Notes under the pieces: generated by a model
The model's database searches: none
The model's input: the letters and a program-made list of their open reading frames with translations, nothing else
What the model was told of the DNA's origin: nothing
Part shown: positions 19,856 to 28,137 of the stretch, piece by piece
Position numbering within the stretch: position 1 is the stretch's first letter
Layout: each line of letters starts with the position of its first letter
Program-made: the position numbers and the translations under genes
Source of the DNA: Stenotrophomonas sp. Marseille-Q4652
GTDB taxonomy: Bacteria; Pseudomonadota; Gammaproteobacteria; Xanthomonadales; Xanthomonadaceae
DNA: 64,000 nucleotides
Direction of reading: 5' to 3'
Assembly (NCBI RefSeq): GCF_916618915.1
Contig: NZ_CAKAKE010000001.1
Coordinates: 2,339,001-2,403,000 of the forward strand

Positions 19856-19878
19856 GCGGCCGGGACATGCCCGGCCGC
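19856..19878 (-). terminator. Hairpin after the ygiC-like gene
   Basis: GC-rich inverted repeat (arms 19856-19864 and 19870-19878) lies just beyond the stop of the minus-strand ATP-grasp gene. It has no clear U-tract, so it is a modest terminator candidate. Confidence 0.5.
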
Positions 19879-19882
19879 GTAT

Positions 19883-21070
19883 TCACAGATAGATGCGGGT
19901 GCTGCCCGGCGGCGCGTCGTCGATGATCGCGTGCGGCAGGAAGCGCGCACTGTCGCGGGTGATGCGGCTGTCGTCCTCGCGGATGCCGATGCCGCAGGCG
20001 TGGTCGCCCACCACCCAGCTGCCGACCAGCGGGTAGTTGCCCTCGAACGCCGGCAGCGGATGCAGCGCCTGCACGATCGACGGCCCGGCGTAGGGGCCCT
20101 CGCTCTCCTGCCAGCTGCCATCGGCCAGGTGCATCGCCACGTTGGCGCCCTCGCGCGAATGCAGCGGCTTGCGCACCCAGCCCCGCGGCAGCGCGCTGCC
20201 ATCGTCGAAATACGACTCCAGCAGGTTGGGATGGCCGCGGTGGCGCTCCCACAGCAGCGGCAGGATGCCCTTGTTGCTCAGCACCGCCTTCCACGCCGGC
20301 TCCAGCAGCTGCACGCCGGATTTCGGCAACGCCGCACCGAACTCCTCGCGCATCAGGTCTTCCAGCGGATACAGCTTGAACAGGCTGCCGATCACCACGT
20401 CGTCCAGGTCGGTGAAGCGGCCGTCTTCGGACAGGCCGATGTCCTCGATGGCGATCGCCTGCCCGTGCAGCCCGGCCTGGGCCGCGCAGTCACGCAGGTA
20501 GGCCACCGTGCCCTGGTCCTCCTCGGACTCACGCACCGCGCTGAAGTACAGCGGCGGCGGCAGCATCGCCGACAGTTCGGCGAAGCGCTCGACCAGGGTC
20601 TCGTGGATCGAGTTGAACTGGTCGACCTGGTCGGGCAGCGCGCCACGGTTGCGCTGGTCCTCCAGCCATTGCCACTGGAAGAACGACGCCTCGTACAGCG
20701 AGGTCGGGGTGTCGTAGTTCAGCTCGTACAGCTTGGCCGGGCCGTTGCCGTCATAGGCGAAGTCCAGCCGGCCATACAGGTGCGGGTGGCGCTGGCGCCA
20801 GCTGTCGGCAATCCAGTCGCGGAACGGCTCGGGGATGGCCAGCTGCGCCATCAGCGCCTCGCTGGCCACCACCTCGTCCACCAGGTCCAGCGCCATGGCA
20901 TGCAGCTCGGCGCTGGGATCCTCCAGGTCGTCCTCGATCTGGCGCAGGGTGAAGGCGTAGTACGCGGTTTCGTCCCAGTACGGCTTGCCGTCGATGGTGT
21001 GGAAGCGGAAGCCGGCCTCGGCGGCCCGGGCGCGCCAGTTGGCGCGCTCGGCAATTGCAATACGCCTCAC
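19883..21070 (-). CDS. Glutathionylspermidine synthase-family protein (YgiC-like)
   Basis: ATP-grasp ligase-like protein of 395 residues of the family that includes the synthetase half of E. coli Gsp and YgiC/YjfC. Family text is seen in HTIDGKPYWDE, ELNYDTPTSLYEASFFQW, LLEPAWKAVLSNK and SREGANVAM. GTG 21070 is chosen because MRRIAIAERANWR lines up with the N-terminus of YgiC as I recall it; the longer frame is alanine-rich antisense. It begins 4 bp after the stop of the DUF1190 gene, the same ygiB-ygiC order as in E. coli. The substrate is unknown. Confidence 0.88.
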   Translation of the reverse strand: MRRIAIAERANWRARAAEAGFRFHTIDGKPYWDETAYYAFTLRQIEDDLEDPSAELHAMALDLVDEVVASEALMAQLAIPEPFRDWIADSWRQRHPHLYGRLDFAYDGNGPAKLYELNYDTPTSLYEASFFQWQWLEDQRNRGALPDQVDQFNSIHETLVERFAELSAMLPPPLYFSAVRESEEDQGTVAYLRDCAAQAGLHGQAIAIEDIGLSEDGRFTDLDDVVIGSLFKLYPLEDLMREEFGAALPKSGVQLLEPAWKAVLSNKGILPLLWERHRGHPNLLESYFDDGSALPRGWVRKPLHSREGANVAMHLADGSWQESEGPYAGPSIVQALHPLPAFEGNYPLVGSWVVGDHACGIGIREDDSRITRDSARFLPHAIIDDAPPGSTRIYL

Positions 21071-21074
21071 TGCA

Positions 21075-21632
21075 TCAACCGCCGACGCTGCTGCGGCTGC
21101 GGCTGTTGTTGCCGAAACCACCGCGGCTGGCGGTGACGGCACGGTTGGGCTGGCTGGTGACCGGCGCCAGGCCGGCCTTGCCGGCGCCAATGCGGCTGGC
21201 GGTGTTCAGTCCGCCGCTGCCACCCGGGGCCGGACGCGCCCAGGCGTTGGCCTTGTCCTTGAACGCTGGCGCGGCGGCCGGAGCAGCCGCGGCGCGGTTG
21301 GCGCCGAGCATCTGCGACATGAAGAAGCCCATCATCATCGGGCCCACGAACGAGTGGCCGGCGCTGGTGCGCTGTTCCACGCACTGCTCGGCCGGGTATT
21401 CCTGGGCGCACTGCTCGCGCGAGGCGTACTGCGGCGCGGTGTCGGCCGACTGGGCCTGGGCCTGGGCAAAGGCCTGGCGGCAGGACGAGGGGTCACCGGT
21501 TTCGGCCGCGCAGGCCTCCACCGAGGTGTACAGGCCTTCCTGCACCTGGACCTGCTGCTCCTGCTGGCAGGCGGTGAACAGCAGCGGCGCGGCGCTCATC
21601 AGCAGCAGCGCGGTGGTCTTGGATCGCTTCAT
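21075..21632 (-). CDS. DUF1190 (YgiB-like) lipoprotein
   Basis: Exported protein of 185 residues with lipobox LLFTAC (Cys22) after a short signal (MKRSKTTALLLMSAAPLLFTAC). The mature part has paired cysteines (VEACAAETGDPSSCRQAF, REQCAQEYPAEQCVEQ) and a methionine-rich stretch (GPMMMGFFMSQM), followed by an Ala/Gly/Ser-rich tail with RGGFGNNSRSRSS. This is the DUF1190/YgiB layout. It is encoded directly upstream of the YgiC-like ligase. Function is unproven. Confidence 0.85.
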   Translation of the reverse strand: MKRSKTTALLLMSAAPLLFTACQQEQQVQVQEGLYTSVEACAAETGDPSSCRQAFAQAQAQSADTAPQYASREQCAQEYPAEQCVEQRTSAGHSFVGPMMMGFFMSQMLGANRAAAAPAAAPAFKDKANAWARPAPGGSGGLNTASRIGAGKAGLAPVTSQPNRAVTASRGGFGNNSRSRSSVGG

Positions 21633-21827
21633 GCGGTCTCCGGCGTAGTCGAAAAGTCTGTACGAATGATGCCTGATCCCGCCCGCCCACGTCAGAAGCG
21701 TGGCTGACCGGGCGTTGCCGGCCTTCATCGCGGGCACACGCAGCGGCGGCAACGGTTGCAGCTGAAACCGGGAATCTTCGGCAGAATCGGCCGGCACCTA
21801 CCGTTTTCCGCCGTAGCGATCTCCCCC

Positions 21828-23666
21828 ATGCCTGAATACCGTTCCCGGACTTCGACCGCTGGCCGCAACATGGCCGGTGCCCGCGCGCTGTGGCGCGCCA
21901 CCGGCATGAAGGACGACGACTTCCACAAGCCGATCGTCGCCATCGCCAACTCCTTCACCCAGTTCGTGCCCGGGCACGTGCACCTGAAGGATCTCGGCCA
22001 GCTGGTCGCGCGCGAGATCGAGGCCGCCGGTGGCGTGGCCAAGGAGTTCAACACCATCGCCGTGGACGACGGCATCGCGATGGGCCATGACGGCATGCTG
22101 TATTCGCTTCCCAGCCGCGAGATCATCGCCGACAGCGTCGAATACATGGCCAACGCGCACTGTGCCGACGCGCTGGTGTGCATCTCCAACTGCGACAAGA
22201 TCACCCCGGGCATGCTGATGGCCGCGCTGCGGCTCAACATCCCGGTGGTGTTCGTGTCCGGCGGGCCGATGGAAGCGGGCAAGACGCGGCTGGCCGAGCA
22301 CAAGCTGGACCTGATCGATGCGATGGTCGCCGCCGGCGATGACCGCGTGTCCGACGAGCAGGTCGCGGCGATCGAGCGCAGCGCCTGCCCCACCTGTGGT
22401 TCGTGCTCGGGCATGTTCACCGCCAACTCGATGAACTGCCTGACCGAGGCGCTGGGCCTCTCCTTGCCGGGCAACGGCACCGTGGTCGCCACCCACGCCG
22501 ACCGTGAGGCGCTGTTCAAGCGCGCCGGCCGGCTGGTCGTCGAGCTGTGCCATCGCTGGTACGGCGCCGAGGACACCACCGCCCTGCCGCGTGGCATCGC
22601 CACCTTCGAGGCGTTCGAGAACGCGATGACCCTGGACATCGCCATGGGCGGCTCGACCAACACCATCCTGCACCTGCTCGCCGCTGCGCAGGAGGCCGGC
22701 GTGGCCTTCGACCAGCGCGACATCGACCGCCTGTCGCGGCGCGTGCCGCAGTTGTGCAAGGTCGCGCCGAACACGCCCAAGTACCACATCGAGGACGTGC
22801 ACCGTGCCGGCGGCATCATCGCCATCCTTGGCGAGCTGGCGCGTGGCGGCCTGCTGCACACCGACGTGCCGACCGTGCATGCGAAGTCGCTGGGCGAGGC
22901 CATCGCCAAGTGGGACATCACCCAGACCGACGACGAGGCCGTGCACACCTTCTACAAGGCCGGCCCGGCGGGCATCCCGACGCAGATCGCCTTCAGCCAG
23001 GCCACGCGCTGGTCGTCGCTGGATCTTGATCGCGCCGAAGGCTGCATCCGCGATGTCGCCCACGCCTTCTCGTCTGAAGGTGGGCTGGCCGTGCTCTACG
23101 GCAACCTCGCCGCCGATGGCTGCGTGGTCAAGACCGCCGGCGTGGACGAGTCGATCCATGTGTTCGAGGGCACCGCGCGCGTCTACGAGAGCCAGGACGC
23201 GGCGGTGGCCGGCATCCTCGGCAACCAGGTGCAGGCCGGCGAGGTGGTGGTGATCCGCTACGAAGGCCCCAAGGGCGGCCCGGGCATGCAGGAGATGCTG
23301 TATCCGACCTCGTACCTGAAGTCCAAGGGCCTGGGCAAGGCCTGCGCCCTGCTCACCGACGGCCGCTTCTCCGGTGGCACCTCGGGCCTGAGCATCGGCC
23401 ACTGCTCACCGGAAGCCGCCGCCGGCGGCGCCATCGGCCTGGTCCGTGACGGCGACCGCATCCTGATCGACATCCCCAACCGCGCGATCAACCTGCTGCT
23501 CGGCGACGACGAGCTGACTGCACGCCGTCGCGAACAGGACGCCCGCGGCTGGAAGCCGGCGCAGCCGCGCCCGCGCAAGGTGACCGGCGCGCTGAAGGCC
23601 TACGCCCTGCTCGCCACCAGCGCCGACAAGGGCGCGGTGCGCAACCTCGCTGCCCTGGACGCCTGA
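21828..23666 (+). CDS. ilvD: Dihydroxy-acid dehydratase
   Basis: Fe-S dehydratase of 612 residues, third step of valine/isoleucine synthesis. Cluster cysteines are in [12 protein letters not shown] and [19 protein letters not shown]; the [20 protein letters not shown] box near the C-terminus is diagnostic. ATG 21828 ([15 protein letters not shown]) gives the canonical N-terminus. An integron integrase lies tail-to-tail 33 bp away, the ilvD-adjacent position known for Xanthomonas integrons. Confidence 0.98.
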   Translation: MPEYRSRTSTAGRNMAGARALWRATGMKDDDFHKPIVAIANSFTQFVPGHVHLKDLGQLVAREIEAAGGVAKEFNTIAVDDGIAMGHDGMLYSLPSREIIADSVEYMANAHCADALVCISNCDKITPGMLMAALRLNIPVVFVSGGPMEAGKTRLAEHKLDLIDAMVAAGDDRVSDEQVAAIERSACPTCGSCSGMFTANSMNCLTEALGLSLPGNGTVVATHADREALFKRAGRLVVELCHRWYGAEDTTALPRGIATFEAFENAMTLDIAMGGSTNTILHLLAAAQEAGVAFDQRDIDRLSRRVPQLCKVAPNTPKYHIEDVHRAGGIIAILGELARGGLLHTDVPTVHAKSLGEAIAKWDITQTDDEAVHTFYKAGPAGIPTQIAFSQATRWSSLDLDRAEGCIRDVAHAFSSEGGLAVLYGNLAADGCVVKTAGVDESIHVFEGTARVYESQDAAVAGILGNQVQAGEVVVIRYEGPKGGPGMQEMLYPTSYLKSKGLGKACALLTDGRFSGGTSGLSIGHCSPEAAAGGAIGLVRDGDRILIDIPNRAINLLLGDDELTARRREQDARGWKPAQPRPRKVTGALKAYALLATSADKGAVRNLAALDA

Positions 23667-23699
23667 GCAGCCAGGTCGTCCCGGCCGTGTCGCGCACGA

Positions 23700-24767
23700 T
23701 TACGTCCGGGACGGTGCAATGCCGGCATCGACAGGTATCGCTCCGTCCGTCGTTCCATGCGCGGGCGGCAGCCGGTCCAGTGGGCTGAGCAGCGATCCAG
23801 CGCCACGTCCCAGCACGTGCGTATAGATCTGCGTCGTCGCCACATCCTTGTGGCCCAGCAGTTCCTGCACCGTGCGGATGTCGTGCCCCGCTTCCAGCAG
23901 GTGGGTGGCGAAGGAATGCCGCAGCGAATGACAGGTTGCAGGCTTGGCGATGCCGGCCTGCGCACGTGCGAGCTTGATCGCCCGTTGCAGCGCCTCTTCA
24001 CTGGCGTGATGCCGACCGATGCCCCCGCTACGCGGATCGGTGGAGAGCTTGAGCGAGGGAAACAGGTACTGCCAGCCCGGCTCGATGGCGGCGAGGGGGT
24101 ACTTGCGCGCCAGCGCGTCGGGAAGATGCACCCGTCCCCTGCCCGCCTCCAGGTCCGACCGGTGCTGCAGCAGCGCACGCTCCACCTGACGCCGCAATCG
24201 GCCACACAACGAATCGGGCAACGGTACGCGGCGGTCCTTGTTGCCCTTGCCACTACGTACGCAGATCTCGCGTCTTGCGAAATCGACGTCCTTGACGCGA
24301 AGGCGCAGGCATTCCATCAGCCGCATGCCCGTGCCGTACAACAGCCGCGCCATCAGGTCCAGGCTTCCCTCCGGCATCGCCGCCAGCAGACGTGCGACCT
24401 CGTCCTGCGACAGGACGACCGGCAGGCGCCGCGGGCGTTTGGCGCGCACCACCTCTTCCATCCATGGCAGATCAATCTGCAGGACATTGCGGTAGAGGAA
24501 CAGCAGCGCGGACAGCGCCTGGTTCTGGGTGGCTGCCGATACGTTTCCCTCCGTAGCCAGCCGGGTGAGGAAGGCCTCGACCTCGCGCGCGCCCATTTCG
24601 GAAGGATGACGTTTTCCGTTGGCAAGGATGAAGCGCCGGATCCAGCCGATGTAGGCCTGCTCGGTACGGATGCTGTAATGCCGGAGCCGTACCTGCTGCC
24701 GCACCTGATCCAGCAAGCGGGGCCGGTTTTCCCGTGTTACACCGGCTTCCAAGGGGGTGTAATCCAT
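23700..24767 (-). CDS. intI: Integron integrase (tyrosine recombinase)
   Basis: Tyrosine recombinase of 355 residues catalysing attI x attC and attC x attC recombination. Catalytic residues are all visible: Arg149 (GTGMRLMECL), Lys in GKGNKDR, His280/Arg283 (HSLRHSFATHLLE), His306 (LGHKDVATTQ) and Tyr315 (QIYTHV). The IntI-specific insertion lies between them (LARKYPLAAIEPGWQYLFPS, residues 219-238). It is uninterrupted and full length, so it may be active. It is read away from the cassettes, as in all integrons. A GGATGA box precedes the ATG. Confidence 0.96.
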   Translation of the reverse strand: MDYTPLEAGVTRENRPRLLDQVRQQVRLRHYSIRTEQAYIGWIRRFILANGKRHPSEMGAREVEAFLTRLATEGNVSAATQNQALSALLFLYRNVLQIDLPWMEEVVRAKRPRRLPVVLSQDEVARLLAAMPEGSLDLMARLLYGTGMRLMECLRLRVKDVDFARREICVRSGKGNKDRRVPLPDSLCGRLRRQVERALLQHRSDLEAGRGRVHLPDALARKYPLAAIEPGWQYLFPSLKLSTDPRSGGIGRHHASEEALQRAIKLARAQAGIAKPATCHSLRHSFATHLLEAGHDIRTVQELLGHKDVATTQIYTHVLGRGAGSLLSPLDRLPPAHGTTDGAIPVDAGIAPSRT

Positions 24768-24904
24768 ATCGCGTCATCCATGCGGCCCAATCCCGCGATC
24801 CTGTCCCACCGCCCGATCCGCAGGAGCCGGCCAAGGCATTGATACTAGGAATTTTCCGGTTCCAAGGCCGGTCCCATCCCGGCATACTCCGTGCTACACC
24901 GCAA

Positions 24905-25192
24905 TTAGGCGGTCCAATAGGTGTTATGCCGCAACTTCGGCTGCGTTTTGAAAGAGAACCCGCCGACTACCGGGATGGTCGCCCACGCAGAGAAATGTCC
25001 GCTCTTGCGGCCAAGCCAGTACCGCGTGCCCATCGCCATGCCCGGCCCGAATCGGAGCTTCATGCCTTCGATTGCCGGTGCCCACCAAAGCGCCCAGCGC
25101 CAATACCCGCACCTGTGTTGCCAAGATGCCAGCGTGAAGCGGTTTTCTTCGTTCGTTTCCCGCTTGCCAATGTGAAGCCTTCCGATTTTCAT
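24905..25192 (-). CDS. Cassette 1: small Trp/Gly-rich unknown protein, reversed
   Basis: Open frame of 95 residues on the strand opposite to its attC, with GGAG 7 bp before the ATG. The protein (MKIGRLHIGKRETNEE, GYWRWALWWAP, RYWLGRKSGHFSAW) is rich in Trp and Gly and has no domain I recognise. Being reversed it cannot use a cassette promoter near attI and would need its own. Its last seven codons and stop lie across the recombination core in attI-side DNA. A plus-strand frame over the same DNA (24921-25175) is less protein-like. Confidence 0.55.
   Translation of the reverse strand: MKIGRLHIGKRETNEENRFTLASWQHRCGYWRWALWWAPAIEGMKLRFGPGMAMGTRYWLGRKSGHFSAWATIPVVGGFSFKTQPKLRHNTYWTA
24923..24929 (+). 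repeat. Probable attI core (integration point)
   Basis: GTTATGC is the first GTT-type core on the cassette side of intI, 155 bp from its start codon. It departs from the GTTRRRY consensus at one position. The first cassette would begin inside it, at the TT. The outer limits of attI cannot be set by eye. Confidence 0.5.
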
Positions 25193-25215
25193 TGTTCGCT
25201 CCGTTGTTGGTTGCT

Positions 25216-25302
25216 GCATAACAATTCGGTGCAGGCGAGGCCGGATCACTGCATCGCCTGGTTGTGGTTTCTCGCCGGCCCGCCTGACCTCAGGCGTTAG
25301 GC
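25216..25302 (+). repeat. attC1 (87 nt, divergent)
   Basis: Begins GCATAAC and ends GTTAGGC, with an internal imperfect palindrome (GCAGGCGAGGCC against GGCCCGCCTG). It is longer than and unlike the 60-nt sites that follow, suggesting this cassette came from another integron lineage. Confidence 0.75.
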
Positions 25303-25327
25303 GGCAAATCAAACAACAGGGGGATCT

Positions 25328-25672
25328 GTGAAAAGAGCACTACTTCTCGTGGCATTGTTGAGCGCGGCTGCGCTCATAACTTCTTGCAGCATGACGCTGC
25401 CGGTTCGCGGCAACGTCATGAACTCCAGCGAGACGTTCACTGGCACAGCTACCGGTTACATGGACGGCGGCGGCAACCTAACGATCGTCACATCCAAAGG
25501 CGCCACCTGCAAAGGCAACTTTGTGTATGTGAGCCGGCGCGACGGTGAGGGCGTGTTCACCTGCGACGACGGTCGCACCGGCCCGTTCTCCTTCGTGTCC
25601 ACGGGCACGCGAGGCACGGGCAAGGGTGACCTTGGCGGTGAGCGCTTTATCTTCACGTTCGGCAAGCAGTAG
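25328..25672 (+). CDS. Cassette 2: small lipoprotein
   Basis: Predicted lipoprotein of 114 residues starting at GTG after an AGGGGG box. Signal and lipobox read LLSAAALITSC. The mature part is beta-rich (GTATGYMDGGGNLTIVTSKG, CKGNFVYVSRRDGEGVFTCDDGRTGPF) with two cysteines about 30 residues apart that could pair. The GTFTCDDGR-like pattern recalls small secreted or outer-membrane proteins common in integron cassettes. I recognise no named family. attC2 begins 6 bp after the stop. Confidence 0.75.
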   Translation: MKRALLLVALLSAAALITSCSMTLPVRGNVMNSSETFTGTATGYMDGGGNLTIVTSKGATCKGNFVYVSRRDGEGVFTCDDGRTGPFSFVSTGTRGTGKGDLGGERFIFTFGKQ

Positions 25673-25677
25673 TTGCC

Positions 25678-25737
25678 GCCTAACAATTCATTCAAGCCGA
25701 CGCCGCTTCGCGGCGCGGCTTAACTCAGGTGTTAGAT
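25678..25737 (+). repeat. attC2 (60 nt)
   Basis: Starts GCCTAAC, ends GTTAGAT. The inner palindrome is identical to the other 60-nt sites (AAGCCGACGCCGCTTCGCGG). Confidence 0.92.
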
Positions 25738-25845
25738 GCCAGATTTGGCGTTGCGTATGCTCACAGAAAATCGACAGCCGCAAGACTGTTTTTGGCAACT
25801 CATAGCCACCACTATTTATCCTTCATACCGTAGAGGAGATTGCAC

Positions 25846-26178
25846 GTGAAGAACTGGCTCTTTCTGGCTATTGCAATATTTGGTGAGGTCGTCGCAACTT
25901 CCGCACTGAAGTCCAGCCATGGATTCACCAAGTTAGTTCCTTCTGTTGTAGTTGTGGCTGGCTACGGGCTTGCGTTCTATTTCCTCTCTCTCGCAATCAA
26001 GTCCATCCCGGTCGGCATTGCTTATGCTGTTTGGGCTGGCCTCGGCATCGTACTTGTGGCAGCTATCGCTTGGATCTTCCATGGCCAGAAACTAGACTTG
26101 TGGGCGTTCGTTGGCATGGGACTTATCGTTAGTGGCGTCGCCGTTCTAAATCTGCTATCCAAGGTCAGCGCACATTGA
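25846..26178 (+). CDS. Cassette 3: QacE/EmrE-type SMR multidrug transporter
   Basis: Protein of 110 residues with four transmembrane helices of the small multidrug resistance family. The essential proton/drug glutamate is Glu14 ([16 protein letters not shown]). Family boxes are [14 protein letters not shown] and [17 protein letters not shown], and the C-terminus LLSKVSAH is almost that of QacE of clinical class 1 integrons as I recall it; similarity appears to run the whole length. It probably exports quaternary ammonium compounds, but SMR specificity is hard to predict. GTG 25846 has GAGGAG 7 bp upstream. The cassette is complete, with attC2 before and attC3 after. Confidence 0.93.
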   Translation: MKNWLFLAIAIFGEVVATSALKSSHGFTKLVPSVVVVAGYGLAFYFLSLAIKSIPVGIAYAVWAGLGIVLVAAIAWIFHGQKLDLWAFVGMGLIVSGVAVLNLLSKVSAH

Positions 26179-26188
26179 TCGGGCTGGC

Positions 26189-26248
26189 ATCTAACAATTC
26201 ATTCAAGCCGACGCCGCTTCGCGGCGCGGCTTAATTCAGGTGTTAGGC
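26189..26248 (+). repeat. attC3 (60 nt)
   Basis: Starts ATCTAAC, ends GTTAGGC. It carries TTAATTCAGG in the right arm rather than TTAACTCAGG. It closes the SMR cassette 10 bp after the stop. Confidence 0.92.
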
Positions 26249-26249
26249 C

Positions 26250-26597
26250 ATGGCAGATAGAACACAGCGAGCGTGGTATTGGCATTTCGTGGACGCAGCA
26301 GCGCAGATTCCGCTCAGAGGGTGGCTGTGGCTCATCGGCGTAGTCTTGGCTATCCCGACCAGCTACTACGGCTTTGTCTGGGTGCAGGCCAAGCTCGTCA
26401 AACAGCAGGCGAACTGTTACACCGATCTATACACGAACATCGGTTCAGCCACGCCTGCCACTCACGAGGCGCAGATTCAAGAGGTGCTGAACCAACTTGC
26501 CCAATACAACGCTTGTAACCAGGCAGTGGACCCGAAGATCGGCACAATCGAGTTCGTGAAGAAAGAGTACGAGCGCGGCAAGGTCAACGGGCCATAG
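26250..26597 (+). CDS. Cassette 4: single-pass membrane protein, unknown
   Basis: Protein of 115 residues starting at ATG one base after attC3, so there is no room for a ribosome-binding site within the cassette except attC3 itself. One transmembrane helix (WLWLIGVVLAIPTSYYGFVWV, about residues 25-45). The soluble part has two cysteines (QQANCYTDL, QYNACNQAV). The stop codon overlaps attC4. No family recognised. Confidence 0.7.
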   Translation: MADRTQRAWYWHFVDAAAQIPLRGWLWLIGVVLAIPTSYYGFVWVQAKLVKQQANCYTDLYTNIGSATPATHEAQIQEVLNQLAQYNACNQAVDPKIGTIEFVKKEYERGKVNGP

Positions 26598-26656
26598 CCT
26601 AACAATTCGTCCAAGCCGACGCCGCTTCGCGGCGCGGCTTAACTCAGGTGTTAGGC
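26597..26656 (+). repeat. attC4 (60 nt)
   Basis: Starts GCCTAAC (its G is the last base of the preceding stop codon), ends GTTAGGC. Confidence 0.92.
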
Positions 26657-26681
26657 TCTCAATGCAACTACAGGGGGACTC

Positions 26682-27266
26682 ATGAAAAGGCTATTGGTGC
26701 TATCTGCTTTTCTGATCAGCGGGACCGCGGTTGCGAAAGGCCCCGAGCCAGTCTCGATCGGCAGTGGTCGTTACATGCTCACAGACCGCAACGTCACGAT
26801 CTTCGGCTCACCTGACGGCATCGTCGTCAACCTAATCCGGACGGCTCACGCTTACTGCGCCAAGAAGACAGGGTCCGAGGCCGAGCTTCTCGACACATCT
26901 GGCTCTGGTGGGGGGCCCGCAGGACCTGCCAGCGCAACGATACAGTTCCACTGTCCTACCGCGCCCGCTATTGCCAGGCCGAGCGGCGGGAGGTATTTCC
27001 AAATGCTCTCTGGCACCGACGTGGTTGCAGAGATAGCGATGGCTGACTCGGCTGCATGCACGGACGTGCTCGGGGCGCCGGGGGCCGCACAATGTGCATC
27101 AACTTCCGCGGCCGATCGTCTTCCGGTCCGCGCAATCTTCGAAGACCCTGCTGACAACAAAGTTGTCGTACTTGAAGCGGCAGACATCGAAACTTGCAAC
27201 TCCTTCGTATCGGGCGTCGCATCTGGTGGTTCGCTAAATACCATCAAGCCGTGCACTGCGAAGTGA
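26682..27266 (+). CDS. Cassette 5: secreted protein, unknown
   Basis: Protein of 194 residues with a cleavable signal (MKRLLVLSAFLISGTAVAKG). The AGGGGG box is 8 bp before the ATG. The mature part has six to seven cysteines (AHAYCAKK, IQFHCPTA, SAACTDVLG, AQCAST, IETCNSF, IKPCTAK), suggesting a disulfide-bonded periplasmic or secreted protein. No domain recognised. attC5 begins 3 bp after the stop. Confidence 0.72.
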   Translation: MKRLLVLSAFLISGTAVAKGPEPVSIGSGRYMLTDRNVTIFGSPDGIVVNLIRTAHAYCAKKTGSEAELLDTSGSGGGPAGPASATIQFHCPTAPAIARPSGGRYFQMLSGTDVVAEIAMADSAACTDVLGAPGAAQCASTSAADRLPVRAIFEDPADNKVVVLEAADIETCNSFVSGVASGGSLNTIKPCTAK

Positions 27267-27268
27267 GA

Positions 27269-27328
27269 GCCTAACAATTCGTCCAAGCCGACGCCGCTTC
27301 GCGGCGCGGCTTAACTCAGGTGTTAGGC
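27269..27328 (+). repeat. attC5 (60 nt)
   Basis: Starts GCCTAAC, ends GTTAGGC. Its sequence is the same as attC4 across the palindrome and both core boxes. Confidence 0.92.
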
Positions 27329-27356
27329 CGCTAAGGAAACATAGCTGGAGAGCGCG

Positions 27357-27770
27357 ATGAAGAGGATTGGTGCCGTACTTGCTTTCTGTATGACTCTGTC
27401 GCTAATGGGCTGCGCAAGCGTCGCTCAGCCAACATCAGACGAACTAGCGAACGCTGACTACGGGCCGGTGATCTCAAAGGAGGCAGCGGAGGTTCTTGCG
27501 AGAGGGGTTCTCGATATGCACTTGAAGGATCCGTACAGCGCAGTAATGAAGTGCGAAGAGCCGAAGCAGGGGTGGAGAAACGACGACCTGTTTAGCAAGT
27601 ACAAGAAACACTACGGCTATGTGCTCACCTGCATGGTGAACGCCAAGAATAGTTTCGGCGCCTTTGGCGGCTACAAAAAGTATGAGTTCGTCATCAACAA
27701 TGGCACCGTCATTGCCGCATACGCGGAGGCTCAGATCCAGACCAGTACATACATGGAGAAGATCAGGTAG
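27357..27770 (+). CDS. Cassette 6: lipoprotein, unknown
   Basis: Predicted lipoprotein of 137 residues. The lipobox is SLMGC (Cys19) after MKRIGAVLAFCMTL. The mature part reads YGPVISKEAAEVLARGVLD, LKDPYSAVMKCEEPKQGW and YEFVINNGTVIAAY, the last resembling small exported proteins of Xanthomonas and Pseudomonas, but I cannot name a family. Its attC has been split by an IS1111-type element that begins 14 bp after the stop, so this cassette can now be excised only if the element leaves. Confidence 0.75.
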   Translation: MKRIGAVLAFCMTLSLMGCASVAQPTSDELANADYGPVISKEAAEVLARGVLDMHLKDPYSAVMKCEEPKQGWRNDDLFSKYKKHYGYVLTCMVNAKNSFGAFGGYKKYEFVINNGTVIAAYAEAQIQTSTYMEKIR

Positions 27771-27784
27771 CGGCCTAACAATTC

Positions 27785-28137
27785 CGTAAGGAGCTTCCCG
27801 TCAACCCCGAGTGCATGATCTCCGCGCCTTGAGCGTCAGGCATTTGCTGTTGCCGGCTTTTTCGATCTTGCTGCAGGACCACTCGCCAGAGTGATTCGGT
27901 GATTCAGGCGTTGCCAGACTGCATGTCCGTAATCGGTCTTGTTGGATCGGCGTTGCGATCCGGACCAGGGTAAACACCGCACCCGAAGGCCTCTCTCATT
28001 CATCGGTTTGGCCCATGCACGGGGATCAGCCGTGTCATGCGATGGCGCCACCTTGTTAGTCAGGCTCTCTTCGGGGCGGTCTGACCGCTTGCTACCTCGT
28101 CGCTCTGGCGTTGAACACTGTGTGCCGTGTACCGCTT
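27785..28137 (-). ncRNA. Candidate bridge RNA region of the IS1111-type element
   Basis: The stretch has no credible gene. IS1111-group elements are reported to encode their bridge RNA downstream of the transposase, which is this side. Several hairpins are visible, such as GGATC..GATCC at 27943-27961. TCCGTAA (27926-27932) repeats the element's left terminus with flank, and TTGTTAG (28053-28059) repeats the attC R'' flank, but the full guide pattern could not be read. Confidence 0.4.

Noticed and set aside
24768..24922. Cassette promoter or LexA box between intI and the first cassette
   Set aside because: The AT-richer segment near 24840-24860 is suggestive, but no convincing -35/-10 pair or LexA palindrome could be recognised.
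27785..28137. Full reading of a bridge RNA in the IS1111-type element, as in the IS110-type one
   Set aside because: TTGTTAG at 28053-28059 and TCCGTAA at 27926-27932 match the attC flank and the element end, but matching partner guides around a hairpin were not found. Seven-base matches in 350 bp can be chance.
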